From positions 248,001 to 312,000 of the forward strand of contig NZ_RCNV01000001.1 in assembly GCF_003667275.1 (NCBI RefSeq): DNA of 64,000 nt. The letters are read 5' to 3'. Position 1 is the first letter of the stretch; every line of letters begins with the position of its first letter. The position numbers and the translations under genes are program-made. The notes beneath the pieces were generated by a model. It had not been told where the DNA came from. It searched no databases and was given only the letters and a program-made list of their open reading frames with translations. Source of the stretch: Mesonia aquimarina (GTDB lineage Bacteria; Bacteroidota; Bacteroidia; Flavobacteriales; Flavobacteriaceae). Of this stretch, positions 54,764 to 62,592 are shown in pieces.

Positions 54764-55605
54764 TCTAAACGAGCTTTTGTATTTAATTTTCCAATAAGCG
54801 CTTTTGCTACATTTGCGCTATATTCTTTTTTTCTGTATTTGGTAATAGGCTTAATTCCCACAATACTATTGGTAATAAAAAGTTCGTCTGCTTTTTGTAA
54901 TACAAACGGAGAGATCGATACTTCTTCTAGTGTAAATTCCTCTGTATTTTTTAAGATTTCAATAAGCTTTTTTCTAATAATTCCGTTTAAACAACCATCT
55001 TCTAGTGGTGGCGTTTTTATGGTATTGCCTTTTACCAAAAATAAGTTCCCGTTTAAAGCTTCAATTACCGATTTTTTTTCATTAAGCAATAAACAATTAT
55101 CGTAATCATTTTCTTCAGCAAAAATACTACCTAAAACGTTTACAATTTTATTAGTCGATTTTATTGTAGAAAGCAAACCACTCATGATATAATGGTCTTT
55201 AAATAGTTCAACTATACTCTTTTCCTCACTTAAAGTGTAAAACGGACTCTCCAAATGTGTAGTCCTAATAAGATAACTAATCTCTCTAGATTCTGGTAAA
55301 TAAAGTCCACCGGGATTTCTGTGAACATTAATTTTTACACGTACCGGCTGATCTTGCAAATTGTTTTCATTTATGAGATCTAAAATTTCTTGTTCTAAAA
55401 ATTCTGGACTAAAACTCATCGGAATTTCCATACGCAAAATACGCATAGAGGCCATTAATCGGAAATAATGATCTTCCCAAAACATAATCTTTCCGTTAAT
55501 TACGCGAATGGTTTCAAAAAGACCATCGCCATAATTATAGGCTCTATTTTCTGGTGTTAAAAAAGCTTCTTTTCCTGAAAGTAATTTTCCGTTATAATTG
55601 ATCAT
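54760..55605 (-). CDS. Class IV PLP-dependent aminotransferase (aminodeoxychorismate lyase/BCAT-like)
   Basis: A 281-residue protein with the fold-type IV pattern: NYNGKLLSGKEAFLTPENRAYNYGDGLFETIRVINGKIMFWEDH at the start, a Lys in TIKSTNKIVNVLGS that could bind PLP, and EALNGNLFLVKGNTIKTPPLEDGCLNGIIRKKLIEI. This could be 4-amino-4-deoxychorismate lyase (PabC) or a branched-chain aminotransferase; PabC-like length and the short N-terminus favour the first. A hairpin and U-run lie right before its ATG. Confidence 0.85.
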   Translation of the reverse strand: MINYNGKLLSGKEAFLTPENRAYNYGDGLFETIRVINGKIMFWEDHYFRLMASMRILRMEIPMSFSPEFLEQEILDLINENNLQDQPVRVKINVHRNPGGLYLPESREISYLIRTTHLESPFYTLSEEKSIVELFKDHYIMSGLLSTIKSTNKIVNVLGSIFAEENDYDNCLLLNEKKSVIEALNGNLFLVKGNTIKTPPLEDGCLNGIIRKKLIEILKNTEEFTLEEVSISPFVLQKADELFITNSIVGIKPITKYRKKEYSANVAKALIGKLNTKARLD

Positions 55606-55641
55606 AAAAAAACCCCGATTATACTATTATAAAATCGGGGC
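55606..55641 (-). terminator. Hairpin with U-run touching the aminotransferase start codon
   Basis: Stem ccccgatt (55613-55620) and aatcgggg (55633-55640); reverse-strand T-run at 55606-55612, directly before the ATG at 55603-55605. It may end the START-like gene transcript and also lies in the leader of the aminotransferase. Confidence 0.85.
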
Positions 55642-55648
55642 AAATATA
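55641..55648 (-). promoter_or_regulatory. -7 box TATATTTG upstream of the aminotransferase gene
   Basis: Reverse strand TATATTTG directly before the hairpin; transcription starting here would place the hairpin at the extreme 5' end of the message. No clear -33 TTG. Confidence 0.55.
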
Positions 55649-55665
55649 CTTATTATTCCTTGTTT

Positions 55666-56055
55666 TTAAGCCGATCCCAAAACATGTTTTAAATCGGTTA
55701 CCATATTTTCCCAAAGCATTTTGCCTTCTTTAATTTCATCTTCATCTTCAGCAAAATCTGTAATCATTAAAGAAACGTCTTTTGTAATTTCATCTACCTG
55801 AATTCTAAGTTCAAAAAAGTAAGGCTCATCTTCATCATCTAACCAACGTAATTTAATACGTTCTCCACTTTTTTTACTTAATAATTTTGCTTGTTCTTCG
55901 CTGCCTTCCCAAATAAATGTAAAGACTTCTCCTCTAGAGTTTACATTGTCTGCAAACCATTCACTTAGACCCGAAGGTGTAGATATGTATTGATATAATA
56001 ATGATGGTGAAGCCTGTATAGGGAACTCCATTTCGTATTTAACTTTCGTACTCAT
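55666..56055 (-). CDS. START-like (SRPBCC/AHSA1-type) protein
   Basis: A 129-residue protein of the helix-grip fold: YEMEFPIQASPSLLYQYISTPSGLSEWFAD at the start (STPSGLSEWFADN is typical of AHSA1-like proteins), VFTFIWEGSEEQAKLL, RIKLRWLDDEDEPYFFELRI and a C-terminal helix (MLWENMVTDLKHVLG). It has a cavity-forming fold that could bind a lipid or other ligand. No catalytic residues. The terminator hairpin follows its stop codon. Confidence 0.88.
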   Translation of the reverse strand: MSTKVKYEMEFPIQASPSLLYQYISTPSGLSEWFADNVNSRGEVFTFIWEGSEEQAKLLSKKSGERIKLRWLDDEDEPYFFELRIQVDEITKDVSLMITDFAEDEDEIKEGKMLWENMVTDLKHVLGSA

Positions 56056-56140
56056 ATATACTGCTATTTGTTAAAGGCAATATATAGATTCTTTACTAAG
56101 ATAGAAAGAAAAATATCTTATTTTATTTTTACAAACTTAT

Positions 56141-56170
56141 TTGCGCAACTGCAAAATAGTTTTATATTTG
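56141..56170 (+). promoter_or_regulatory. Promoter of tRNA-Met (TTG-N19-TATATTTG)
   Basis: TTG at 56141-56143, 19-base spacer, TATATTTG at 56163-56170, 12 bases before the tRNA. An exact fit to the Bacteroidota promoter consensus. Confidence 0.92.
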
Positions 56171-56181
56171 CACCCGCAAAT

Positions 56182-56255
56182 GGCGAGGTAGCTCAGTTGG
56201 TTAGAGCGTCGGATTCATAACCCGGAGGTCCCGAGTTCAAATCTCGGTCTCGCTA
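56182..56255 (+). tRNA. tRNA-Met (anticodon CAT)
   Basis: A 74-nt cloverleaf: acceptor GGCGAGG pairs with TCTCGCT plus discriminator A (two G-U pairs); D stem GCTC/GAGC; anticodon loop TTCATAA gives CAT; T arm CCGAG-TTCAAAT-CTCGG. The anticodon stem TCGGA/CCCGG has an A-C mismatch at its base next to the loop. Without the initiator signatures (unpaired 1-72, three G-C pairs in the anticodon stem) I call it elongator Met; an Ile2 (lysidine) role cannot be excluded. No CCA encoded. Confidence 0.93.
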
Positions 56256-56258
56256 CTC

Positions 56259-56290
56259 AAAACCACTCTTTTTTAAGGGTGGTTTTTTTT
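56259..56290 (+). terminator. Intrinsic terminator of tRNA-Met
   Basis: Stem aaccactc / gggtggtt (one G-T pair) and a run of eight or more T, 4 bases after the tRNA. Confidence 0.9.
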
Positions 56291-56329
56291 ATTTCATTAT
56301 ATTTATAAAAATAATTTTAGCTATTTTTT

Positions 56330-56795
56330 ATGAAAAAAATTATTATTACTTGGCTTGATTATTTTAAGTGCATTAGCTTGCAGTTCTAGTGATGATTATT
56401 CCTTTGTAGAAGAACAAAGAAAACTATTAGTGGAAAATGAAATCTGGTCTTACGGAAATTTATATGTTGTGCAAGTATTAGAAAATACTGAACCACCTAA
56501 GACTAATAAAGAACTAGAGAATATTGCTAATTTAAAACTAGAAGGCTTAAGCTTAAGTTTTAATGATCACGGCACCGTATTCGTTAGTTTACCGAAAGAT
56601 CCAAATTTTTACGCCTACGAATACGTCTATGATGTTGAAAAAAACATCATTGTTTTCGAGGAAGGAGCCAAAATTGATACATTAACTTATGTATATTTAA
56701 ATGACAAAACCTTAGAATATATGGCAAATATCAATCATAACGAAGTAGGATCAGATGATAAAGTAAACTTTAGAGTGAAAGTTGTTTTAAAATAA
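56330..56795 (+). pseudogene. Small lipoprotein gene with apparent one-base frameshift in an A7 tract
   Basis: From the ATG at 56330 the frame reads MKKIIITWLDYF and stops after 19 codons. Reading with six instead of seven A after the ATG gives MKKLLLLGLIILSALACSSSDD, a full lipoprotein signal with lipobox LAC; that frame then stays open to 56795 (ending FRVKVVLK). As printed, only an internal TTG (56355) starts the frame and lacks the signal's first part. Mature part: about 135 residues, WSYGNLYVVQVLEN, LEGLSLSFNDHGTVFVSL, FEEGAKIDTLTYVYLN, a small beta-rich lipoprotein. It may be a true mutation, a sequence error, or slippage-controlled expression. Confidence 0.78.
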
Positions 56796-56854
56796 AAAAA
56801 CTATTACTAAAAAATAATTTTAAATAGGCATAAATTAACCTAAACCTAAAAAAA

Positions 56855-57277
56855 ATGACTATAAATCCTTATTTAACTTTTGAAGGAAATTGTGAAGAGG
56901 CCTTTAATTTTTATAAATCCGTTTTTGGAGGAGAATTTCCTTACGTCGGTAAATTTAAAGATATGCCTTCTGAACACGAAATTCCAGCTTCTGCAAAGGA
57001 AAAAATAATGCATATTTCTTTACCTATCAGTAAAGAAACTACGTTAATGGGTAGCGACACCAGTGAAGCCTTTGGTGTAAAATTAAAACAAGGAAATAAT
57101 TTTTCTATTTCTATTAATGTTGATAACGCTGAAGAAGCTAAAACTACTTTTTCTAAATTAGCGCAAGACGGAACAGTTACCGTGCCCCTAGAAAAAACAT
57201 TTTGGGCGCCACTTTTCGGAATGCTAATTGATAAATTTGGTATTCAATGGATGATCAGCTATAATGACGACAAATAA
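56855..57277 (+). CDS. VOC-superfamily protein (PhnB-like)
   Basis: A 140-residue protein starting MTINPYLTFEGNCEEAFNFYKSVFGGEF, with LMGSDTSEAF and FWAPLFGMLIDKFGIQWMIS at the end. This is the pattern of PhnB-like/3-demethylubiquinone-9 methyltransferase-domain members of the vicinal-oxygen-chelate superfamily. No function can be inferred beyond fold. It is a single gene followed by a strong inverted repeat. Confidence 0.87.
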   Translation: MTINPYLTFEGNCEEAFNFYKSVFGGEFPYVGKFKDMPSEHEIPASAKEKIMHISLPISKETTLMGSDTSEAFGVKLKQGNNFSISINVDNAEEAKTTFSKLAQDGTVTVPLEKTFWAPLFGMLIDKFGIQWMISYNDDK

Positions 57278-57283
57278 ACTTCG

Positions 57284-57332
57284 TAAAAAAACCTGTTTGA
57301 AAAATTTAATTAGTTGAATTTTTCAAACAGGT
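57284..57332 (-). terminator. Intrinsic terminator of hisS
   Basis: A 16-base perfect stem, acctgtttgaaaaatt (57291-57306) / aatttttcaaacaggt (57317-57332), loop of 10. The T-run is on the reverse strand, so it ends hisS; it may also slow rightward reading. Confidence 0.92.
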
Positions 57333-57340
57333 GTTGATTA

Positions 57341-58711
57341 TTATAAAATTTGGGAAACTAACTCTTCAAAATCAACTGAATTTTGTTCTCCAGACTTCAT
57401 GTTTTTTAAAGTGAATTTTTCGCTTTCTATTTCTTTACTACCCGCTAAAATTACAAATGGAATTTCGCGCTTATTTGCGTGGTTCATTTGTTTTTTCATT
57501 TTAGCTTCATCAGGATAAAGTTCTGCGTTAATGTTTTTCTCTCGCAATTTTCTTATCGCTTTCATCGCATATAAAGCTTCTTTCTCTCCAAAATTAATAA
57601 AAATAACTTGCGTATTTACCGCAGCAGAATCTGGGAATAAACCTAATTCTTCTAATACCAAATAGATTCGATCTAAACCAAAAGAGATACCGATACCACT
57701 CATATTTTTTAATCCGAATATTCCGGTAAGATCATCATATCTACCGCCACCTCCAATAGAACCTAGTTTAACGGTACTGGGCGCAGCAACTTCAAAAATG
57801 GCTCCGGTGTAGTAATTTAGCCCACGTGCCAAAGTAACATCTAAATCTAAATTGGCAGTTTGTAAAGGCATTTCTTTAATGGCTCGTTGAATAAACTCTA
57901 ATTCTTCTATTCCTTTTTTTCCCTCATCAGAATTTGATAAAATCTCTTTTAATCCGCTGATTTTTTCAGCAAAGTCTCCTCTTAATGAAAAAATTGGTTC
58001 TATTTTTTGAAGCGCTTCCGTAGAAATTCCTTTTTCCAGCATTTCTTTTTTAACGCCTTCCTCTCCTATTTTATCTAACTTATCTAAAGCTACTGTAAAA
58101 TCTATTAATTTATCGCTTTCTCCAATTACTTCGGCAAATCCCGATAAAATTTTTCGGTTATTGATTTTTATCGTAACTCCTTTTAAGCTTAAAGCTGAAA
58201 AAACTGCATCATATAGCTGTACAAATTCAACTTCTTGCCATAAACTTTTGCTCCCAACAACATCTGCATCGCATTGATAGAACTCTCTAAAACGTCCTTT
58301 CTGCGGTCTATCTGCTCGCCAAACCGGCTGAATTTGATAGCGTTTAAAAGGAAATTCTATTTCATTTTGATGTTGAACCACATAACGCGCAAAGGGAACC
58401 GTTAAATCATAACGAAGCGCTTTTTCTGAAATTTTTGGCGTAATTTTCTTACTATCTTTTTCTTCATACAACTCATCTTTCACCTTTTTCAAAAAATCGC
58501 CACTATTCAATATTTTAAAGATCAACCGATCGCCTTCTTCTCCATATTTTCCCATCAACGTATTAGAATTTTCAAAACTTGGCGTTTCAATTGGTTGAAA
58601 TCCAAAATGTTGAAATTGCTTTTTAATGGTATCTATAATGTAATTTCGTTTACTAACTTCTGCAGGAGAAAAATCTCTTGTTCCTTTTGGTATTGTTGGT
58701 TTTTGTGCCAT
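57341..58711 (-). CDS. hisS: Histidyl-tRNA synthetase
   Basis: A 456-residue class II synthetase: [23 protein letters not shown] at the start, [13 protein letters not shown] (motif with conserved Arg), [27 protein letters not shown] (motif 2), and the histidine-specific [16 protein letters not shown] and [14 protein letters not shown]. It charges tRNA-His. A TATCTTTG box at 58729-58736 and a terminator bound the gene. Confidence 0.97.
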   Translation of the reverse strand: MAQKPTIPKGTRDFSPAEVSKRNYIIDTIKKQFQHFGFQPIETPSFENSNTLMGKYGEEGDRLIFKILNSGDFLKKVKDELYEEKDSKKITPKISEKALRYDLTVPFARYVVQHQNEIEFPFKRYQIQPVWRADRPQKGRFREFYQCDADVVGSKSLWQEVEFVQLYDAVFSALSLKGVTIKINNRKILSGFAEVIGESDKLIDFTVALDKLDKIGEEGVKKEMLEKGISTEALQKIEPIFSLRGDFAEKISGLKEILSNSDEGKKGIEELEFIQRAIKEMPLQTANLDLDVTLARGLNYYTGAIFEVAAPSTVKLGSIGGGGRYDDLTGIFGLKNMSGIGISFGLDRIYLVLEELGLFPDSAAVNTQVIFINFGEKEALYAMKAIRKLREKNINAELYPDEAKMKKQMNHANKREIPFVILAGSKEIESEKFTLKNMKSGEQNSVDFEELVSQIL

Positions 58712-58728
58712 AATTTTGTTTGAAAGTG

Positions 58729-58736
58729 CAAAGATA
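58729..58736 (-). promoter_or_regulatory. -7 box TATCTTTG for hisS
   Basis: Reverse strand TATCTTTG, 17 bases before the hisS ATG. Matches TAnnTTTG; no clear -33 TTG. Confidence 0.55.
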
Positions 58737-58809
58737 AATAAACAAAATACATTTTTTAAGTAACTTTAAGGCAAGAAAATCGTCTTATCTGTAAACCCGG
58801 AAAAGTTTT

Positions 58810-60051
58810 ATGTTCTCACTGGTCAAAGAAAATATTAGGATTGCTCTTAATAGTATTAAAAGTCAATTACTTAGAACAATTTTAACCGTTTTAATTATCG
58901 CTATTGGAATTTCTGCCCTAGTAGGAATTTTAAGTGCGGTAAATGCGTTAGAAAATACTATTTCTAGCAATTTTGCTTCTATGGGAGCTAATACATTTAG
59001 TATTCAACGTTACGATTTTACGATACAAACACGCGGAAGAGGAGAAAAAAAACAGATAAATCCTATTATTGGTTACCGAGATGTAAAATCTTTTACAGAA
59101 CGCTACAACTTTCCAGATACAAAGACGGCTGTTTCTTTTACCGGAACTAATGCGGCCGAAATAAAGTATAAAACAGAAAAAACAGATCCGGAAGCTAGCG
59201 TTATAGGCGTTAATGAAAATTATCTATCTAATTCAGGTTTAGAGGTTGAACAGGGTAGAAATTTTTCTGTTTTTGATATTGAAAATAATTCTAGTGTTTG
59301 TGTTATTGGTGCCGATTTTAAGAAGGCACTTTTTCAGGGCTTAAATCCTATCAATAAAATAATAAGTATTCGTGGAGCTAAATTTAAGGTAATTGGCGTT
59401 TTAGAAAGTCAAGGTTCTACATTTCAAAATAATGAAGATTTACGTGTTTTAATTCCTATTCAAAAAGCGCGTTCACTTTTTACACAAGCTTACACCAATT
59501 ATAATATTAGTGTTAAAGTTGGTGATAAAAATTATATGGAAAGCGCACAAGACGAAGCTATTATTACATTTAGAAATATTAGAAAACTTGAGCCAAAAGA
59601 AGATAATAATTTCGGGATTAGACGTAGCGACAGTTTACTAAGTCAGATTGCAAGTTTAATGGGCTATTTAGATGCTGCGGCTTGGATTATTTCTATTATT
59701 ACTATTCTAGGTTCCTCTATTGCCTTAATGAATATTATGCTGGTTTCAGTAACCGAACGTACCAGAGAAATTGGTATTAGAAAAGCCCTTGGTGCCAAAA
59801 AGAACACAATTGCTTTTCAGTTTTTTATTGAAACCATAATTATTGGACAATTAGGAGGGATTCTAGGGATTTTAATCGGAATGATTTTTGGCTTAATAGT
59901 AGCTTCAATCGCTAATTTAACCTATGGAATTCCTTGGATTGCTATAATTTGGGCAACATTAATTTCGCTAATTATTGCTATAATTTCAGGAAGTTATCCG
60001 GCGTCTAAAGCTGCTAAACAAAACCCGATTGAATCTTTACGTTACGAGTAG
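58810..60051 (+). CDS. MacB/FtsX-type ABC transporter permease
   Basis: A 413-residue permease: N-terminal membrane helix after a short amphipathic start (LRTILTVLIIAIGISALVGILSAV, about 20-43), a large periplasmic MacB-type domain (about 45-275), and three C-terminal helices in the FtsX domain (IISIITILGSSIALMNIMLV, FQFFIETIIIGQLGGILGIL, IIWATLISLIIAIISG) with the coupling sequence VTERTREIGIRKALGAKK. It lacks its own ATPase; the LolD-like protein at 35917 is one candidate, or another outside the window. It may export small molecules or move lipoproteins. Confidence 0.92.
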   Translation: MFSLVKENIRIALNSIKSQLLRTILTVLIIAIGISALVGILSAVNALENTISSNFASMGANTFSIQRYDFTIQTRGRGEKKQINPIIGYRDVKSFTERYNFPDTKTAVSFTGTNAAEIKYKTEKTDPEASVIGVNENYLSNSGLEVEQGRNFSVFDIENNSSVCVIGADFKKALFQGLNPINKIISIRGAKFKVIGVLESQGSTFQNNEDLRVLIPIQKARSLFTQAYTNYNISVKVGDKNYMESAQDEAIITFRNIRKLEPKEDNNFGIRRSDSLLSQIASLMGYLDAAAWIISIITILGSSIALMNIMLVSVTERTREIGIRKALGAKKNTIAFQFFIETIIIGQLGGILGILIGMIFGLIVASIANLTYGIPWIAIIWATLISLIIAIISGSYPASKAAKQNPIESLRYE

Positions 60052-60058
60052 AGTTAAT

Positions 60059-60532
60059 CTACTTTTCTATTATTTTTTCAAAATAATTATATAATTCGCC
60101 TTGAGTAATATTACCGCCTTGCTGAATTAAAACAAAAACATCTTTGTTTCTATCTTCTGTAATGGCTTTGGTTGATGTATAAATAGTAACATCATTATTC
60201 ATTAAATTGTTTTGCAACCACTGGTAACCTTCCTTTGTTCTGATATCAATTGCATCATTTTCGACTTTAATTCCGATTAAAGTCATATTGGTTTCCCCTA
60301 TTTTAAATAAAAACAGCTGATTTTTTGATATATGCTCAATATATTTTGCCTGATTTAAAACACCTTCCCAAACCAAATCACTAAAAACGTCAAGTTCATC
60401 TTCGGCAACATCGGGTTTATTTGTTTTAATATCTTGCCACTCTTCTGCGGTGATAGATTGAGAGGCTAAAAAGTTTATAAATTCTTGATGCAATTCATCA
60501 AACTGTTCTTTTGTTAAGCGTGCATATTTCAT
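60059..60532 (-). CDS. Conserved hypothetical protein (DUF6495-like), 157 aa
   Basis: A 157-residue cytoplasmic protein: KYARLTKEQFDELHQEFINFLASQSITAEEW at the start, LVWEGVLNQAKYIEHISKNQLFLFKIGE in the middle, GYQWLQNNLMN near the end. I associate it with a small family (DUF6495) common in Flavobacteriaceae, with no known function; that family name is from memory. It lies just after the ribosomal protein operon but behind that operon's terminator. Confidence 0.75.
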   Translation of the reverse strand: MKYARLTKEQFDELHQEFINFLASQSITAEEWQDIKTNKPDVAEDELDVFSDLVWEGVLNQAKYIEHISKNQLFLFKIGETNMTLIGIKVENDAIDIRTKEGYQWLQNNLMNNDVTIYTSTKAITEDRNKDVFVLIQQGGNITQGELYNYFEKIIEK

Positions 60533-60560
60533 CAGAAAAAAATTTAAAATTAATGGGTAT

Positions 60561-60595
60561 AAAAAAGCCCACCCAAATTGGGTAGGCTTATTTTT
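60561..60595 (-). terminator. Intrinsic terminator of the rpsF-rpsR-rplI operon
   Basis: Stem aagcccaccc / gggtaggctt with one mismatch and a T-run on the reverse strand, 19 bases after the rplI stop. Confidence 0.85.
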
Positions 60596-60608
60596 TATTT
60601 TAGATAAA

Positions 60609-61058
60609 TTAAGCTTCGTTAATTACATCAAAAGTAAGGGTAGAAATCACCTCTCTGTGGAAACGTAATTTAGCTTCGTATTGCCCTAAACGTTTAATGT
60701 TACCTCCAAGAATAGAAATGTATTTCTTATCAATATCTACACCTTCTTTTCCTAAAGCTTCACTTAAATTCGCAGCAGTTATACTACCAAATAATTTATC
60801 TCCAGCTCCTGCTTTTGCAGTAAGTTTAAGATCTAAGTTATTTATTTTTTCTGCTTGCTTTTCTGCTTCTTCTATATGCTTTTTCTCTTTATAAGCGCGT
60901 TGCTTTAAAGTTTCTTCAAGCATTCTTTTAGCCGAGGGTGTTGCAAGTTCTGCAAAACCGTGAGGAATTAAATAGTTTCTTCCGTAACCATTTTTAACTG
61001 TTACAACATCATCTATAAATCCTAAATTTTCGACGTCTTTTTTTAATATCAATTCCAT
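60609..61058 (-). CDS. rplI: 50S ribosomal protein L9
   Basis: A 149-residue protein starting MELILKKDVENLGFIDDVVTVKNGYGRNYLIPHGFA, the classic N-terminal L9 domain, a long connecting helix (EETLKQRAYKEKKHIEEAEKQ) and a C-terminal rRNA-binding domain. It is the third gene of the rpsF-rpsR-rplI operon, 13 bases after rpsR. Confidence 0.98.
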   Translation of the reverse strand: MELILKKDVENLGFIDDVVTVKNGYGRNYLIPHGFAELATPSAKRMLEETLKQRAYKEKKHIEEAEKQAEKINNLDLKLTAKAGAGDKLFGSITAANLSEALGKEGVDIDKKYISILGGNIKRLGQYEAKLRFHREVISTLTFDVINEA

Positions 61059-61071
61059 AATGTCGTTTCTT

Positions 61072-61368
61072 TTATTTTAATAAATCACCAACGTATGGCA
61101 TTAAGGCTAAATGACGAGCTCTTTTTACGGCAACAGAAACTTTACGTTGGTATTTTAACGAAGTTCCAGTTAATCTTCTTGGTAAAATTTTACCTTGCTC
61201 GTTTACAAATGACATTAAGAAATCTGGATCTTTGTAATCGATATACTTGATTCCTGATCTTTTAAAACGACAGTATCTTTTTGTCTTTGTAGTTTCTATG
61301 TTAAGCGGAGTTAGATATCTAATTTCTCCGTCTTTCTTTCCTTTTGCTTGTTGTTCAATAGATGACAT
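61072..61368 (-). CDS. rpsR: 30S ribosomal protein S18
   Basis: A 98-residue S18: [54 protein letters not shown] and [17 protein letters not shown] are conserved. A lone Cys near residue 33 marks the family's usual site. It lies 3 bases after rpsF and 13 before rplI. Confidence 0.98.
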   Translation of the reverse strand: MSSIEQQAKGKKDGEIRYLTPLNIETTKTKRYCRFKRSGIKYIDYKDPDFLMSFVNEQGKILPRRLTGTSLKYQRKVSVAVKRARHLALMPYVGDLLK

Positions 61369-61371
61369 ACC

Positions 61372-61710
61372 TTAGGCTTTTTCTTTGTTACGTTTAACTC
61401 TTTTTTCTGCCCAAGCCACAGCGTGCTTGTCTAGTTTCACGGTTAAAAAACGCATCATACGCTCATCACGTCTAAACATTAATTCTAAAGGTTCTATAAC
61501 CTCACCGTCTACTTGGTACTCAAATAAGTGGTAAAATCCACTTTTCTTTTGTTGAATTGGGTAAGCTAATTTTTTTAAGCCCCAATTCTCTTTGTTTACC
61601 ATCTTCGCCCCTTTAGAAACAAGAAAATCTTCGTATTTCTTAACTGTCTCCTTTACCTGGTCATCAGATAAAACGGGATTCAAGATGAAAACAGTTTCAT
61701 AATGATTCAT
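61372..61710 (-). CDS. rpsF: 30S ribosomal protein S6
   Basis: A 112-residue S6: [55 protein letters not shown] and [12 protein letters not shown] are typical. First gene of the rpsF-rpsR-rplI operon. A promoter TTG-N20-TACTTTTG lies upstream, with the -7 box 28 bases before the ATG. No leader structure is obvious in the short 5' region. Confidence 0.98.
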   Translation of the reverse strand: MNHYETVFILNPVLSDDQVKETVKKYEDFLVSKGAKMVNKENWGLKKLAYPIQQKKSGFYHLFEYQVDGEVIEPLELMFRRDERMMRFLTVKLDKHAVAWAEKRVKRNKEKA

Positions 61711-61737
61711 AAATACTTATTTTTAATAAATTGACTG

Positions 61738-61768
61738 CAAAAGTAAGTCTTTTTTTCTTATTGAGCAA
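61738..61768 (-). promoter_or_regulatory. Promoter of the rpsF operon (TTG-N20-TACTTTTG)
   Basis: Reverse strand: TTG (61766-61768), 20-base spacer, TACTTTTG (61738-61745), 28 bases before the rpsF ATG. Confidence 0.78.
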
Positions 61769-61867
61769 TATAGATTTTTATTATTTTTTTCAACTTATAT
61801 GGTATCTTTAGAATAGTTTTATTATTTTTGAATTACAACTATATTCCAACTTATACCCAATTATATT

Positions 61868-62590
61868 TTGAAAGAAACAAAATTAAAATGTATTGTCGTA
61901 GATGATTCGAGTTTACAAAGACTTTCGATCACTAAATTGGTTAAAGATCATCCATCGTTAGAATTAATAGCAGAACATAATAACGCCTTAAAAACTAAAA
62001 CTGCGCTTCAGACCATAAAAGTAGATCTACTATTTTTAGATATAGAGATGCCTATTTTATCAGGATTTGATTTATTAGATAATTTAGATTACAAACCCGA
62101 AATTATTTTTGTAACGGGAAAAACGCAATATGCGTTTGAAGCCTTTAATTATAAAGCTGTAGATTATTTACAGAAACCTGTTAGTAAAGATCGTTTTAAT
62201 ATTGCGGTAGATAAAGCCTTAGAATTATATGGTCTAAAAAATGATCATAATGGAAATGATGAAAACTATATTTTCATAAAAAGTAACCTAAAAAAACATA
62301 AGCTATATTTAGATACTGTAAAATATGTTGAAGCTTTAGGTGATTATATGAAGGTAATTACCGATAGTAAAAACTACACTGTTTTATCTACGATGAAGGC
62401 TTTTGAGGAGCGCTTACCAAAAGAACAATTTTTACGAGTTCATAAATCTTATATTGTTAATTTGAATCGTGTTGAACATTATAACAGTAAAATTGTACAA
62501 TTAGAACAGCAGGAAATTCCATTAAGTAGAAACAGAAAACGCAATTTAGAAAAAGCCTTAGAAGAAATTTCTACCTTAAAGAAAGAGTAA
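61868..62590 (+). CDS. LytTR-family response regulator
   Basis: A 240-residue regulator. Residues 1-125: receiver with VVDDSS (Asp12-Asp13), phospho-acceptor Asp58 in LLFLDIEMPILSG, Thr in IIFVTGK and Lys in DYLQKPVS. Residues about 140-240: LytTR DNA-binding domain with FIKSNLKKHKLYL, YVEALGDYMKVIT and FLRVHKSYIVNLNRVEHY. The start is TTG (61868-61870): there is no in-frame ATG before the receiver. The TTG lies inside a TATATTTTG sequence that resembles a -7 box. No cognate kinase is adjacent. Confidence 0.93.
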   Translation: MKETKLKCIVVDDSSLQRLSITKLVKDHPSLELIAEHNNALKTKTALQTIKVDLLFLDIEMPILSGFDLLDNLDYKPEIIFVTGKTQYAFEAFNYKAVDYLQKPVSKDRFNIAVDKALELYGLKNDHNGNDENYIFIKSNLKKHKLYLDTVKYVEALGDYMKVITDSKNYTVLSTMKAFEERLPKEQFLRVHKSYIVNLNRVEHYNSKIVQLEQQEIPLSRNRKRNLEKALEEISTLKKE

Positions 62591-62592
62591 TT

